Assembly (NCBI GenBank): GCA_949316495.1 | Contig: OX439006.1 | Span: forward strand, 47,012,439 to 47,076,438 | DNA: 64,000 bases | Source: Amphiduros pacificus | Lineage: Eukaryota; Annelida; Polychaeta; Phyllodocida; Hesionidae | Direction of reading: 5' to 3' | Part shown: positions 1 through 13,537 of the stretch, piece after piece | Numbering within the stretch: position 1 is the stretch's first letter | Layout: each line of letters starts with the position of its first letter | The notes under the pieces: generated by a model | What the model saw: only the letters and a program-made list of their open reading frames with translations | What the model was told of the DNA's origin: nothing | Database searches by the model: none | Program-made: the position numbers and the translations under genes

Positions 1-24
1 ATAACAGCTCTTGTTTAATTCCAG

Positions 25-3000
25 ACTATACAATGGTCAATTGTGGGTTTGAAACAAATGATTGTGAATTCACTAAACCAGCCTGGGCAGCACAAAATTG
101 GATGAGGAGCATGCTGGATTATCGATACACCACAGGACCAAATAGTGGAGTGCACAACAGTGAATATTATTACCTGACTAAAGGCAATGGATATTATAGA
201 AAAAACGGAGACATTGCAGCGTAAGTAGTTTAACATTTTATTTGATTATGTGTAGAAAATTTTATTGAAAAAACCAATAACGTTCTACAGACATAAGATA
301 TCTAATATCTGTAGAATTTAAAAAATAATAAATGACTCTTTAATTGTCTTTACAGTATGGCCACGCAAGAACTTCCATATACGGGTACTGTATGTGTGCA
401 GTTCTACTACTATATGTATGGAAAGGAGGTAGACAAGTTTTTTGTCTATCATAATAACAAGGATGTGAGAAATAATTTCTATGAGGCAGTCCATCGAAAT
501 ATACTGCTAACGGTCAGAGGAGATCAGGGCAAAAAGTGGATCAAACAATCGTTGATTATCAATGTGGAGAAGGGTGATAATGTAAATGATATTCTGAAAT
601 ATTACTTATAACATTTGATCGAGACAGCAATATTGCACTGAAATGCTATTATACGATACCATCTATTGACATCCTCTTTTAGTTGTTGGCATGATAGTTC
701 TTAAGTGATATTGTGCCTCCAATTATGCTCCTGTCACACTAGGACTGCGTCAGAACTCCGTCTGCTGTGCGTTGAATATTTGATACATTCAGTACTTATT
801 GCATGATGTCTGACTGAAAATTGTTTAACGATGTGACAGCCTCCACCAGAGGGCGACGTGGTGTAACTATGTAATAGCTTGCGTGTGGTTCTGGTGGACA
901 CACTCTGTGCAGGTGTGAAATACCAAAGTTGGACGAAGTTGGTCTTGCGCATGTGTAGCACTTCCATGGCGTTCTCACAGTGTTTCCTTGGTACTCTGAG
1001 TCTGCATCACTGGCGTTTCCATATCGTCCAGTTTGGAGTGTCCACCGCGCTCTAATGGCAATATGGCACTGGATAAAATAACAAAAGGCAGTGCAGACTA
1101 AAACACTCAGTACAGATGCTATTAACAAGATAGTGTTCCCACTGAGATGGCAAGGTGTTCGCTTTACACTGACGGGGCTCTCTCTGCAATGAAAACGCCC
1201 GCTTTGCACTTCTGCTTGGGACCACTGAATCCAAACTGCACCCAAATCAAGGAGCGATATTGGTGTCCCCCAGTATCTGGCCACTGGAGTGCTAACTGTA
1301 CATGCCAGCGCTTCAAAAATAAAAATGGATGTAATACCAAATCTTTTTGGTCGATGGGGTATAACTAATAGCCAGTATAATCCAAATTGGTCCACCATTC
1401 CAGTCACATCAATTCATTAAGATGTTAAGGTCTCTCAGGTCTCACAGATACCTGAAGTAAATGACATTAAAGTCTGCAAAAAGACTATTCATAACATATA
1501 TTCATAACATATATTCATAAAATATTGTGATCATATCTATAATTATTGATAGAATATCCACACAACACGTGTGGGAATTCATGTTGAAAATAAATCACAT
1601 ATTTTCACTATGAACGTCAAATTTATACATTTTCAATAAAACTGTATATAACACCACACATCTAAAAAGGGTGTACATGTTGTTATTCCCCAATCAATGA
1701 GATTGATATATACCAGAAAAATTCCATATAAAACACTGCCAAATTATTCTCACCACAAAGGTAGAAGAGGTAGTATTTAAATAAAACAATAATTATATAC
1801 AATAAATCCCCCAAAAAGACAAATCAGACCTTATTCTTCTTAGAAAATAAGAAAAATACATTTGTTATCACACATTTAACCTTTGACCTCTACAACAATG
1901 GAGCGATGACCTCTAAGAAAGGTCAAATTGGATAACCACAGAGGTCAACCGGATAATCCATGAACCATGGGTAACTTTTACCCATTATCCATAGATAACA
2001 TTACCCAGTTACCCATCTATTATATAAACTCAAGTCCTCAAACCAACTGATGAAGTACAGTGGTACAGAAACCTCTGGTTTTGGACAGGACTTAACCAAG
2101 GTAGATAACCTGATACTCTGATCCCTAGCCCTTCCACAACGTTAATTACAATAATAGCTCTTGATATTGGTATTTTGATTTTTTGAAATTTCAGATAGTA
2201 TTTGCCGCCAGAGTAAATGGACGCGATGGAGATATAGCAATAGATGACATTTCGATATCATATGGACTGTGCTCTGGTATATATTTACCTGGCCTATTTT
2301 CCTAACCTATTTCCTTGACCTATTTCATTGTATAATGATTACTTGTGAGAATCAATCACTCAACTAATGTTATTAGAAACTAAACAGATTCAGTTTGAGC
2401 ACAATAATAAATTAATAAAGATAAAATATGAATGATTGAAATAATAAACATTCAAAATTTGTTCTGAAGTGGTTTCTCCATAATACCCTTAACCCAAAAG
2501 ACACTTCTGTGATATTTTGATTTATAGTTTAATATGTTTTATGTCATTTTTTATGTATTTTTCTTCCAGATCAATGTGTTCATAACATTTCACTGCAATA
2601 TATATTGTTTAATTCCAGATCTTATAGGAACATGTTCTGTGGTTGTTAGTGCATTTGTAGATGCACAGATTAGTATTTCAGCTCCTCTTGCTAACTTCAC
2701 CTTAGAGAACCACATAATAAAAGGGGCGACTTCACAATCATATGAGTTTTCATGGGATGAAGTCAGTGTTCCAAATGATGGAAATGTTCACCAGAACTCT
2801 GGCATAATGGTGTCATCCACAACTGATCTTGATGCATGGCGTGATGAAATAAAGGTTGAGGCAGTTTGCAAGTTTAGGTTTTCACTAGAGGGCGACACTA
2901 TGTTGGTACCTCCTGTCAAGGATTATGACACAGAGTTCATCATTCCCATGTACAAGGAATTAGATTCTACCACTGGACAGATCATCATTGTGGCTAGTGC

Positions 3001-5635
3001 GTCAGAGACTGAGATCAAAATATACAGGTATGTGAGAACATATAAAAAATGTATTGTAAGTATAAATATTACAATAATTGTATAATCATCAAGGTCATTA
3101 TAACATTTATTACATGTTTATAGCCAATATTATTGATGGCTTAAAACCACAAAAGGTGTGAGACAGACAACTTATGTCCCTGGTAACAAAGTACGACTGG
3201 GCGCTGGCAGTGCGAGGCTAGACCTATGTATCTATGTATCATAGATAAAAGTTAATTTATCACCCCTCATAAGCCAATTTTAAATATCTTGTGACTGGGC
3301 CATGGGAATAATCATATATTTAATCATGTAAAAGTTATTTGTTCAGAAATATTTGTGGCTTTTCAGCTTTCACCCCAATGATTCCACCGTGACATATTTA
3401 TATGATTGATCCATAATTGCCCAATACATTGTTAATTTCAGTCTTGTTTCCATATTCCTTTGGGGATGGGGTTGTTAATGTGGGGCTTCAATCCCCATAC
3501 CAACGTTTGAGTTTTTAATGTAGAACAATGTAAAAAAAATCATACAATACTCATGAAAATGATCATGATGCCTATTACACAACTAATAAATGCTTTCCTT
3601 GTTTTATAGGAAGAAAGGGCCACGCCAAAAATATTCCATAAAAAAGAAAGTCAACCTTGATATGAATGATGTATACATCTATGAATCCAAAAAAGATGAC
3701 TTGACTGGAACTTTTGTTCAATCTACAAAACCCATTGCAGTTTATATTATCACCATGTGTGAGACTTGTGACCAGTCATTTCTGGCTGTGCCTGGGATCA
3801 TGAGTCTAGACACAGAATATTTCATACCCCCAATAGATGGGAGGGATGGACCAATGGGATATGATGTAAAAGTTACTGCAGCTTTTGACAACACACAGGT
3901 CTTCAGTCATGCACTGCATCCGACCGAGCAAAGTGTTCTTCGTAGGTAAGTAATAAACTGATATGAAAGGCCTTAAAATGTAAGACCTCTATTAAAAAGG
4001 TAAGGCCTCTGATTCAAAATGCTTTTCAGAATCAAAGCAGGTCTTTGACCTGCAAATGACATGTGGTGATATGTAAATGTTTTCCTACAATTGTTCAAAT
4101 TACAGCAATAATTGCCTTCAAATTCAAAAGGTCATTTAAATGTTGTTGTTCATCTTGACTTTTGATGAGAAATAGACTTTTTAACTTTAATGTTATGATC
4201 ATTTCAAATGTATCCAGACATATATTGGATCAATATTGTCAATAGATGCATGATAAAAGATGTGTCAGGATTAAATATCCAAATGACTAAAACTGGACTG
4301 AATTGTAAATTAAGCAGTGCACTCAGAATGTGACATAATTTATCACTATCATACAACACCTTTATATTATTTTACTTGTCTGAAAACAATTAATGCTATT
4401 CATAGGTCTAAAGCCATGATATAGTAACCCTTTTATAAATGACAATCTTTAATTGACATCACTAAGCTTCCAGCACAAATAACCTTAAGTACAGATTGTT
4501 ATGCCCTAGAAATGGTGAAGTTCTATTTGTTAACAATTTATGACTAATGGTAGAAAATATATTTATATTATCAATTTACTGGGACATATCTTTCTGAGAT
4601 ATCTTTCATAGAAATAGAGCTTATTGAACTATATTAATACTGAACAATATCAAACTGATTGATAGCTCATATCAGAACTTCTCCAGTGATTTATCTTCTA
4701 TTGATAATTTATTTTCAGAGGTGAAGAAATAATCATTACTACTTTTTCTCTTGCTGGCCTGTACATTTCCTGTTCTGAGAAATGCCTAGTGACCATATAC
4801 AACACAGCTTATGAATCTGATAAACGTGATCGGTCGGACAGTTTTGTAATGAGAGTGCCTGGTATGAATCATTGGGAATCTCAGGTCATCTTCAACACAA
4901 TATCTGGCCCAGAAAACAGGTAAGACTTAATTGGTTTGTCAAATGAGCTGTATGTGGGGTGTAAGGAGAAACCCCCAGGGACAATCCCTCCTTGCAAGGC
5001 AATACCCCTTTAACATAAAATTAACATGTGATCTTTTCTATAATATATTATTCTATTGGTGAGGTTATGTTTAGGAGGTTGGATTTGCCAAGAGGGTTTT
5101 GTCATTTTGAAACATTTATGGGATGCAAGTTTGACACACACAATAGAAGAATGACGTCAATTGACGTTCATAAATATGCCTTATTTGCTCATATCTAAAA
5201 TAACATAATTTTTCCTGGTTTTGGTAGCAAAATGGTATTCTAGGAAAATTTAAATAAAAACAAATTTTAAAGCATTTATTCAAAGTCACTGTAATTTGCA
5301 TTAATTGAAAATAGCATTGTGCACTATTTTATTACCTTTTTGATTGTAGTTATTACATAACTGTGTTATCAAAGGAACCAAAGCAAGGTTATGCTTTGAA
5401 TCTGGTATCTAATGAACCAAGTGAGTCTCAAATGATTGAACCTATCAACTGGGGCACCATCAAGAGTCCGAAAAAAGACAGCTATATTTTTAGAACATTC
5501 AACATAACCTCTTCATACAACCATAAATTCCATACTCTCAATGGGGATGATCCTTTGGGAGTATGGGTTTATGCTCATGGCAACTATAAACTTCCTGGGG
5601 ACCCAAGAGGCTTTGGCATGGCAACCACAGAGTAA
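25..5635 (+). CDS. MAM + IgGFc-binding-domain secreted protein, gene 1 (5' exons outside window)
   Basis: Seven exons are visible: 25-220, 356-581, 2195-2276, 2619-3027, 3610-3945, 4719-4919 and 5350-5635, ending in TAA. All introns begin GT and end AG, and the phases join into 577 residues. The first three exons make a MAM domain: it starts NCGFETNDCEFT, has the central CVQFYYYMYG strand, and ends GDIAIDDISISYGLCS, giving the four expected cysteines. The rest matches the IgGFc-binding N-terminal family: strands such as EFIIPMYKE and TKPIAVYIITMCETC, then a final PLGVWVYAHGNYKLPG block. By comparison with the paralogues, exon 1 (signal peptide) and the 45-nt exon 2 lie left of the window. The protein is probably secreted. 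MAM domains mediate adhesion; IgGFc-type domains occur in mucus-associated and immune proteins. A role in mucosal defence is inference only. Gene 2 is nearly identical exon for exon. Confidence 0.9.
640..1430. repeat. Intronic repeat shared by genes 1 and 2
   Basis: This block sits in the 1.6-kb intron between the second and third MAM exons. A related block lies at the same place in gene 2 (about 47690-48670), but there it carries an extra segment of about 300 bp near 48010-48330 and several indels. A 203-codon minus-strand reading frame (796-1407) is not kept in gene 2, so it is unlikely to be coding. It is more GC-rich than the flanking intron, which suggests an old insertion that predates the gene duplication. 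The family is not recognised. Confidence 0.45.
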
Positions 5636-5690
5636 AGATAAATCCGAGGCCAAATATAAATGATATATACTAACTGCATGTTTATTGTAA

Positions 5691-5734
5691 AATAAAAAAA
5701 AAGTGGATTTTGGAAATAAATCTTGGCAAATAAA
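5691..5734 (+). promoter_or_regulatory. Polyadenylation signals of gene 1
   Basis: AATAAA hexamers occur at 5691, 5715 and 5729, within 100 bases after the TAA at 5635. Gene 2 keeps the middle one (52409-52414), which makes it the best candidate for the shared signal. Confidence 0.6.
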
Positions 5735-5810
5735 AGTTTGCGTTGATTTGTAAAGGTATTTCTTTTAATATATTTAATATAATATTATTTTAAAACTTAT
5801 AACTTATGAA

Positions 5811-5880
5811 AAGGTCTATGGGGCATATACTCTCAGCGGGATGCCATTTGGTTTTGGTAAACTTATAGATGTAGATAGAA
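5811..5880 (+). mobile_element. 3' tail remnant of a jockey-like LINE
   Basis: The stretch reads like the last 70 bases of the jockey-like element that ends near 39690: a 'CTCTC..CGGGATGCCA' block followed by 'AACTTATAGATGTAGAT'. The same remnant lies downstream of gene 2 at 52521-52590, so the insertion happened before the gene duplication. Confidence 0.65.
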
Positions 5881-6590
5881 TATTTGTTTGCAGACGTTCT
5901 TATATATCCTGAGCCTGCTTTTAAAACAATCTCAGGCAATAGATTCATGTTTGATAATTTTGAAATTTTTAATAATTCCGTAAAATATATAGTTACATAT
6001 AATACTTAAATTGATTTTACTCTGTCAGCAACAGCATTCTGACAATGATACAATGATTTTAAATTCAATGTATTTCTATTCAAGTTCTATTGTATATGTC
6101 TTTTTGCCTTTTAAATACTTATTTGGAGTATTTGTAACTGTTAAGAATTGTGAACTATACGGAAATAAGAATATTTTGAACTATCAATAAGTCAATAAGA
6201 GGCTCGCAATGTGCCTGGATCCTTTTCCCGAAGGATCTCTCAAGGGATCCCTACCTTCAAGTTCTCCAGCAGAGATTAAAGGGAAATACTACCTTCCAAA
6301 TAAACCAAAAGGAATATCATTTTAATGACATGTTATTCTACACAAGGTAAAATAACTGGCAAGGATTCAGCTTGGAATTAACATAGTTAAATATATTTAA
6401 ATAGTACCGCTATATATTAGCGATATGCATCTGTGACTGTTTTATTTTAAAGCTTTTTTGGTTTGCTACTAACAACTAATCTCAAGGTCAGTGAGGAGAG
6501 TCACTAGTCAAATCCTTGTCTGTCTTATCTGCCCCAATCCACTTTGCAGCAATTTCGGTGTTTCCTGGATGGCTGTCAACCCTGACATAG

Positions 6591-6888
6591 TTTGTTTGTT
6601 TGTTTGTTTGGGGCTTTACATCACTTTCGACATTATTTCAGTCATTTCCTGATGAGAACTCACTGAATTGTCACGTCGCAGGTCCTGGACATGACAACCC
6701 ACCCGGTCACAGAACTACAAGGACAACGGGTTAACCCTTTAGGCACGGGTCTCAGCTCATGTGGGAAATTGTATCATGAGTTCAATACCGGCACGGCCGG
6801 GGTTCGAACCCACAACCTTTGGATCACCACAGAGGAACTGGTGCTAATAAGCTGGCGCTCTAACCAACTGCGCCACGGCCCGTGGCCT
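6591..6888 (-). mobile_element. tRNA-derived SINE, copy 1
   Basis: On the minus strand it begins with a tRNA-like head: A box TGGCGCAGTTGG and B box GGTTCGAACCC. A body of about 200 bp follows, ending in GTTTGTTTG-type repeats. It is flanked by a 12-bp target duplication, ACCCTGACATAG, at 6579-6590 and 6889-6900. The long conserved body after the head resembles molluscan V-SINEs of the RUDI type; that family match is from memory, not a search. Confidence 0.9.
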
Positions 6889-7317
6889 ACCCTGACATAG
6901 TAAAAACCACTAGTGGAGATATTTATATGCAAAAATCTGTAAAAAGGAATATTTAATGAAAAAAAATCATAACCCAGTTGACATTTTGAAATAGGAATAG
7001 GCATGGGAAATGTAATCATTTAATAATCCCTCAGTAAAATTGAATCCCTCAGTAAAATTGGATTTATTTCCCCAAGCAAGAATCTTGAGACTGGATTGTT
7101 TATTATAAAAAAATGTATTTTTATTCTAATATTTTCAAATATCTTTTCTCAGTAAATGATCTGAAATGGCTTTTCCATAGGAAAGTTCCAAATATTAGTT
7201 AAATGTGCTCATTGTGATATATTTCTATTCAGTTATATTGTGATGACTTGTTATGTTAGATGTGAAAAGCCCGCCAGTAGGAAGTTGCACTAAAGGAAAC
7301 AGGAAGTTATATGGGGC

Positions 7318-7815
7318 ATTGTGTCTGGCTGGGTAATGACAGGTAAGAGCAAGTGGCAGTGGATGGTGTATCTTGCTGGGTAATGACAGGTAAGAGCAAG
7401 TGGCAGTGGATGGTGTATCTGGCTGGGTAATGACAGGTAACAGCAAGTGGCAGTGGCAGTGGGTAGTGTGTCTGGCTGGGTAATGACAGATAACCACAAG
7501 TGAGTAGTGTGTCTGGCTGGGTAATGACAGGTAACCACAAGTGAGTAGTGTGTCTGGCTGGGTAATGACAGGTAACAGGATGTGGCAGTGGACAGTGTGT
7601 CTGGCTGGGTAATGACAGGTAAAAGCAAGTGGCAGTGGGTAGTGTGTTTGGCTGGGTAATGACAGGTAACAGCAAGTTGGTAGTAGGTAGTGTGTCTAGC
7701 AGGGTAATGACAGGTAACCACAGGTAGCATTGGGTAGTGTATCTGGCTGGGTAATGGCAGGTAACAGGATGTAGCAGTGGGTGGTGTATCTGATTGGGTA
7801 TTGACAGGTAACAAC
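7318..7815. repeat. Minisatellite with GGCTGGGTAATGACAGGTAA core
   Basis: About eleven imperfect units of roughly 40-65 bp each contain GGCTGGGTAATGACAGGTAA or a close variant, separated by CAAGTGGCAGTG-like spacers. Long minus-strand frames rich in 'VITQPDT' arise from the repeat and are not evidence of a gene. Confidence 0.9.
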
Positions 7816-9235
7816 AAGTGGCCAGGGATAGTGTGTTTGCCTGGGGGCCAAGTCCATGACTACTCAGTTAAGGACTGGCAACAGCAGCAATAGAGGAAAA
7901 GTGCAACTGTCTTAAAGATAGATGGACAGAATAAATTACCAATATTGTCACTTTCGCCTTTATCTGAAAATGAAGGCTTAACCTTGTATATTCCTCGGAA
8001 TATGAAGTATGAACTTCTTAAATATGCCTAGATGAATGAAAAGATTGACATTTGGACAAAATGAGCACCTGTTCAAAATGTGCTCATTGTTGTAGGATCT
8101 GAAACAATAATTTGTCTGAATATCAGAAAATTGGAATTTTGTTAATATTATTAGATTTCTGAATATCTAATGGCATATTGACACCATAAGGGTATTAGGT
8201 GGCATGATGTGAATTAAAAATATTGGAAAAGTAAATGAATGATTATCAGGGGTGTGAGAGCGCTGGACTAAAATCGCAGCATAGCTGGATGGTATGACAT
8301 CATACCATTGTTCTTCAATTCTGAACCAATCTGGATGGTCGTTTTATAACAATTTTTTTATATCTTACAAAAAGTATCAAAATTATATCAATGATATAAT
8401 ACAACAACTTCAAATGCTATATAAATATGCAACAAAATTCAATTTAAAATACTTTAATGGCTGATCTGTCTTGTATGATATCATTGTGAAGATGGTGGTT
8501 TTAGGACAATAAATCCAAACAAACCTTAATCCATCCTAGATAGAATCAAGGATGTATCTTCCGTGTGGCTGACCTCAAAATATTTGTCTAAAATAATGCC
8601 AAATTTGACACAGACTACCAGGACGCGCTTGACTGTCAAAAGGGTTTGACATGAAACACATTCTTAATAAATAACCTAACTATCTGACACTGAGGATCCT
8701 GTTACACCTTTGTGGCTTAAAATATGTTTTGTAAGAATTTACAAAAAGGATTTGTAAATGACTTACTGGTATCTTTATGTAAATCATTATTTTTTTCATT
8801 TCGTGTTAGGTTCTTAGGTTCGAATGATTTTGCTATTCAACCTTTTAGTTCCCCATGGCTTTTCTTTTACCTGTGGTGAAGGTATATTCACTTGTGGGAA
8901 ATCATGGCATGGGTGTTCAGTATTAAAATATCAAAACCCAAGATCAGAGCAGTAATTGCTCCTATAAACTAGCCTTAAATTAACACAAAAATTGTGAAAC
9001 TCCAAAATAAATGTTTGTATTACTTAAGAAAATTAGGTATTCTTTCCAAAAAAAGAAATCTTTCAGAAGCAAATTAGTCAAAATTTTGTAAAATGAATAG
9101 GCCATCGAAAAGAGTACTTTGCTCTGTATTTAGGTATGTTACATTTATTTAGCCGAAATCCGATAACATTTATTTAGCCAAAATCTGATAACTGAATAGA
9201 AAATGAAGACTTTAATTTGTCTTATTTCTAACTTT

Positions 9236-9290
9236 CAAATAAATAAATAAATAAATAACTTTCAAATAAATAAATAGATAAATAAATAGA

Positions 9291-9337
<47 letters not shown>

Positions 9338-9340
9338 ATG
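9236..9340. repeat. (AAAT)n microsatellite
   Basis: A tetranucleotide AAAT/AAATAG array of about 105 bp. The paralogous site near 61362 is almost twice as long. Confidence 0.95.
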
Positions 9341-9407
9341 CCCACCATCAGGATATTAGAATGCAAGAATATGTTCTATATGACATATTTAAGTTGTGCT
9401 ACTGGCC

Positions 9408-9413
9408 TATAAA
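9408..9413 (+). promoter_or_regulatory. TATA box before the orphan first exon
   Basis: TATAAA lies 51 bases before the ATG at 9464. The same CCTATAAACAAT block precedes gene 3's ATG. The 27339 exon has the weaker GATAAATA at the equivalent place. Confidence 0.55.
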
Positions 9414-9463
9414 CAATATGGGAACGTTACGAATATGACCCCAAGCAGCTTGTAGTTATCAAC

Positions 9464-9521
9464 ATGGAACCATACTGGGCAATGATCTGTATTTTTGTAT
9501 TAATGATTGCGTCAGTTGAAG
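9464..9521 (+). CDS. Signal-peptide exon of the MAM/IgGFc family (orphan or alternative exon 1)
   Basis: ATG starts a 19-residue hydrophobic leader, MEPYWAMICIFVLMIASVE. The donor G|GTAAGT follows in phase 1, as in gene 3, whose exon 1 differs in a few bases. No exon 2 or MAM exon follows before the cyclase exons or anywhere up to 27339. The nearest in-phase acceptor of the family is gene 2's exon 2 at 46744, 37 kb away. It may therefore be a duplication leftover or a distal alternative first exon of gene 2. Splicing it to gene 2 would keep the frame (615 residues). Confidence 0.65.
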
Positions 9522-10399
9522 GTAAGTTAATATTCATAATTATCTAGGATGGAGATCTACTTCTGTATATTTAATTTACAACCCCAACATGTCCGTAAAG
9601 ATGAAAATAAAGAATTATAAAGTGTCCCAATTATGTGACTGATACATTTGACTGCACTTCGTACATATTAGATTTTCTAGCCAGTAGTTGACTCTCAATA
9701 TATTTCAGAAAGACTTACCATATCAACAAGATCAACAGTAACGAGACGCAGACACACAACCAATACATTGATACACCGGATGAAATGCGTGCACACAAAT
9801 GCATTGCCCATGAGTACTAAAACCAGAGGAAATGACTGAAAATGATAAGAAATAGTACAAAAATGTATGCATTAAGACAAGAGATAAGAACATTCTTTGG
9901 GTAAAGATTTAACCACGTTTATGTTTTATGGAAAAGGCATTATCAGAATTATGAGAATATATTTATTTATTTGTTTTTACAAGGCGAATATGAATATAAT
10001 CTGGTTTCTTGATCAATAGAATTAAGTTTGCTCATTAATCAATGTTTCTGAATTATAACTACATTTTCTGTGACCCAATATATATAGCAGAATTATGACA
10101 TAATACTTGACAATCTTTGAATATGACTCATGTCAAGGACCCTTGAATAAACAGTATTGGTAACCGAGCCTCCGAAAATTGAAACTTTACATCATCTCTG
10201 TTAAGGGCGATTGGAATAAAAAAATGTTTTTATTGATTCATAAAAGAAAGTCAAGCTTTGGTTCCAGTAAATTAAGTATCATAGGTACCTTGGGTAGTGT
10301 CATAGCCAGAGGAACAACAGTCAGAATAATAAGTATTATCTATCCGATGATGAATATGACAACAGTTAGTGTATTCCTGAAAAGACACATACATACACA

Positions 10400-12450
10400 A
10401 AGTGTATATTAGGATATAATTGAAAATTGCCAGTAAACTGTAAACGTGTGGGTATATATGTTTGCATCAAACTTTCCATAGCACAATACTTTAAGGGAGA
10501 AAAGACAAAAATAACTGTTATTCAATTCCATGATTAGACCTCATTTTTGGTGCACTTTAAAATGTATAAACAGGCATAATTATGTATGGGTGTTTGTAGT
10601 TTGATACATCAAAATCGATATCACTTATTTTGATGTGAAAAAGAAAACATCTCATATACAGTTTCAATGCAGGGAACAGAAGGAATCACATAAGATTTAT
10701 TTAGAAAATGGATATAATTAAAGTACATAAAGATCCAGATGAAGGGGAATTAATAAGAATAACTCAAGAAACACACAATAAACATAAAGTCAAAGAAAAT
10801 AGCCTTATTTATTGAAAGAAGATAGTCTCTGGTAATATTTAGATATTTAGATTATATTGTATTCGATATGATATAGTCAATCACAATTATTCAATTTCAG
10901 GTTTTATTATCTTCTCAAAGTTACTATCACTCCGCTTGATAGAAAGTAGTTCTTCCAAATAAGGTCAATGGATGAGCGGACTGACTCAAATAGTGTTGAA
11001 TATAATCACTGCTTTATCAGCCAAATAACTAATTGAGCAAAGGTGGAATGTTTGCATTAATTTATACCTGATTAGGTAAGCACTTAACTGAGTCAATTTC
11101 AGAAGGTTACAGGAAATACTGTGTAAACTTTGTACTCACTTCAGTAGGACAGTAAATTGACTAAAGGTGATTATCCCTTAAAGCATTCATGAAACCTGGA
11201 AGGTTCCAGGCGATTTTACAGTGGTTTAAGGTATCTGAAAACAATATATGATCTTAAAATTGACATACATACAGGCTATCTGTCTGAAATCCACAAAAGA
11301 ACATCTGCCCTGAGAATTATGATTTGTTGTGACCACCAAGTACTGCCAGTACTAAACAGGAAGTGTGTTGTGTGACCTTGACCTTTGAACTGTCAAGGGG
11401 CTCCGTAAGTCACAGGAGGTGTTGTTTACCAATTGTCAAAATTGGAGCAACACATTTTTGGCCATTTTTTCCCACTATTTAGAGAATGAATTGGAAGATA
11501 ACACTCATCATGATGATAGTGCCTTTTCTTGGCTTTCTTTTGGTAATAAAATTATTAAAAACGGATGAATATTTATGAAGTTATTATTTTTTATATTATA
11601 TATGTTTGCAAAAAAGAGTTTAAAAAAATTCTATACAGCCCAGCTTTTAAGGTGGAATCCATGCAGCCTTTGATGTCTTCCCATTCAGTGGTGTGAAAAA
11701 CCCCAAATTTCATCAAAGAGGGTCAAATCATAAATTTTAATGATACCAATTATCATGAAGCATTCACAGTTTTGCCATTCAAAGCCCTTGTGATTTAAGG
11801 CCAAACCAGTGATCAAAGGGTTTAATGTCACTTTTTCAATATCATGGCTTTTAAGTTAAGGGGATTCCATGCAGCCTTTGAGTCATGTCTTCCCTTTTTG
11901 ACAGAAAGGTTTTCACATGCGTAAGATACTTTTTCAAATAAATAATATACTTTTCCCATAAATGATATATCTTTCATAACCATAAGATATTTGTCACAAC
12001 CATAAAATATTTGTCACAACCATGAGCTATTTCATTGATTCAAATAATATTAAAATAATCTTATGTTGTTCTGAAGTATACTCCTGGCAATAAATTGATA
12101 AATTGTACAAAACATCTCCACCCTGTTTCCCAAGCTGGACAGGTGCACAACTGGTAACTCATTAGGTGTTTACACAAGATCACAGACCAGCTAAACAAAG
12201 CTTGTTGACAAAGTGTTCAATTGCTGATGTAGGTTCAAGCAGACAACTGATCAACTTTCAAGTGCCACAGAAAGTTGTTAACAAGGAATATTTCGGGCAC
12301 TAGTACATAAAAGCACTGTTTAGGGTATAAACATTCATGTTATGTAAAGAAAATGTGTCTGAAAGTCAGGTTTCATGAATGCTTTAAGTAATAACACTGA
12401 GCAAAGTTTTGAAGTAAATTCTATACATACAGTTGAGTCGGAAATACCAA
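10400..12450. other. Cyclase intron without recognised genes
   Basis: AT-rich sequence between two cyclase exons. No convincing exon, repeat boundary or RNA gene was seen. A few short poly-A/T runs are present. Confidence 0.4.
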
Positions 12451-12456
12451 TGAGTA

Positions 12457-12735
12457 AAGGTATATCATCACTCAGATACAACACACTGAGTAAATGCACA
12501 AAACTTTATATAGGACATCCATTTAACTCACTTGGATATGACACAAATCTTAGCAAATGTACTGCAATTAGTGCAGTCTCTCTTCTCAAGTTGGCAGAAC
12601 ACACACCTAAGGAAAATGTGCTGGATATTACATGTGATATCATCACTCAGATAGGACACACTGAGTAAATGCACTAAACTTTATGTAGGACATCCATTGA
12701 ACTCACTTGGGTAGGACACAGAACTGAGCGAAGGT
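12457..12735 (-). repeat. Duplicated exon-intron junction of the cyclase
   Basis: The junction at 12707 (minus strand ...CCTACCCAA|GTGAGTTCAATGG) and about 70 bases of intron recur at 12457-12560 as ...CATATCCAA|GTGAGTTAAATGG, with the same order of downstream motifs (TGCATTTACTCAGTGTG, then CTGAGTGATGATAT). The copy carries a usable-looking donor but no full exon. Confidence 0.8.
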
Positions 12736-13537
12736 GCTGAGCAGAAGGATGACAGGCGGCAAGGTAAGGTGAATGCCGGTACCAGATCTACGGCTGTCAT
12801 TATACTCCACTTCTGTGGCATCATTATGGAACCTCAGGCTCACTGCACTTATCTTACCACTCAGGTCTCTACAAAGTAATAAAGTGGAATATTCATCAAG
12901 GATTAATTGCATTACACTCCAAGTTATTATTTTTCATCTAATTTTTTTTCATCTTTTCATCTTTTTTTATATTTTTTGTTTGCAAAAAAATGCATCAAAT
13001 GAAATAAAGGCCCTGTATGCAGTGAAATATTGTGTATTGAAGGGTGGTTCTTTATCAGACGAATTATAACTCATTTCAATTCCGTTATTGATTCAAAATA
13101 TTATTTTATAATGTGCTATTTCAATATTGTGTCTAATTACACAACAGTTGACAACTTCCTGTTTTACTATTCCTCTCTCTGTTAATTATGGAAAGAGGCT
13201 CTTGTCCTAGCTATAGAGATGGAAAAAAGTTATATTCTTTTATCATAACAATTTGATTAGTTCCCTAATTACACTGTGTTTTCCCTCTTCATTAATGTTT
13301 CATACAGGTGAGCTTTTGAATCTTTTCTCTGAATTCCATTTGTGCTGTCATTCTTCTGCAATGATAAATTTTAAACTTTGTGGTCACAATATATTAGTTT
13401 GGTGTTCATGGTAGGTTGCTTATTGTAGTTTTTGTAAGAATACAACAACCTCATTAAATTAATTTAATATCTAGGAAATTCTTAATTCGCAGTTTACTTA
13501 ATAAATTATAACTTAAAATAATACAGTGATATTGTTA

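Larger units (their letters stand above)
7972..9625 (+). repeat. Segmental duplication: upstream region of the orphan first exon
   Basis: From about 7972 the sequence follows 60215-62045 with scattered substitutions and indels, including the (AAAT)n tract, the TATA box and the signal-peptide exon. Similarity fades at about 9625, shortly after the donor of exon 1, where the adenylyl cyclase exons begin. This marks a breakpoint of the tandem duplication. Apart from the exon, no coding sequence is seen here. Confidence 0.8.

Noticed and set aside
796-1407. 203-codon minus-strand ORF in gene 1's intron
   Set aside because: The paralogous intron of gene 2 does not keep the frame; more likely an old non-coding insertion.
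6800-6888. tRNA gene
   Set aside because: A and B boxes are present, but the stretch is the head of a SINE with target duplications and no clean cloverleaf; the same holds for the other four copies.
7225-7817. Repetitive 'VITQPDT' proteins on the minus strand
   Set aside because: Several overlapping frames all arise from one minisatellite; no start context, splicing or conservation supports them.
12375-12668. 97-codon plus-strand ORF
   Set aside because: It overlaps the duplicated cyclase junction repeats on the other strand and has no recognisable features.
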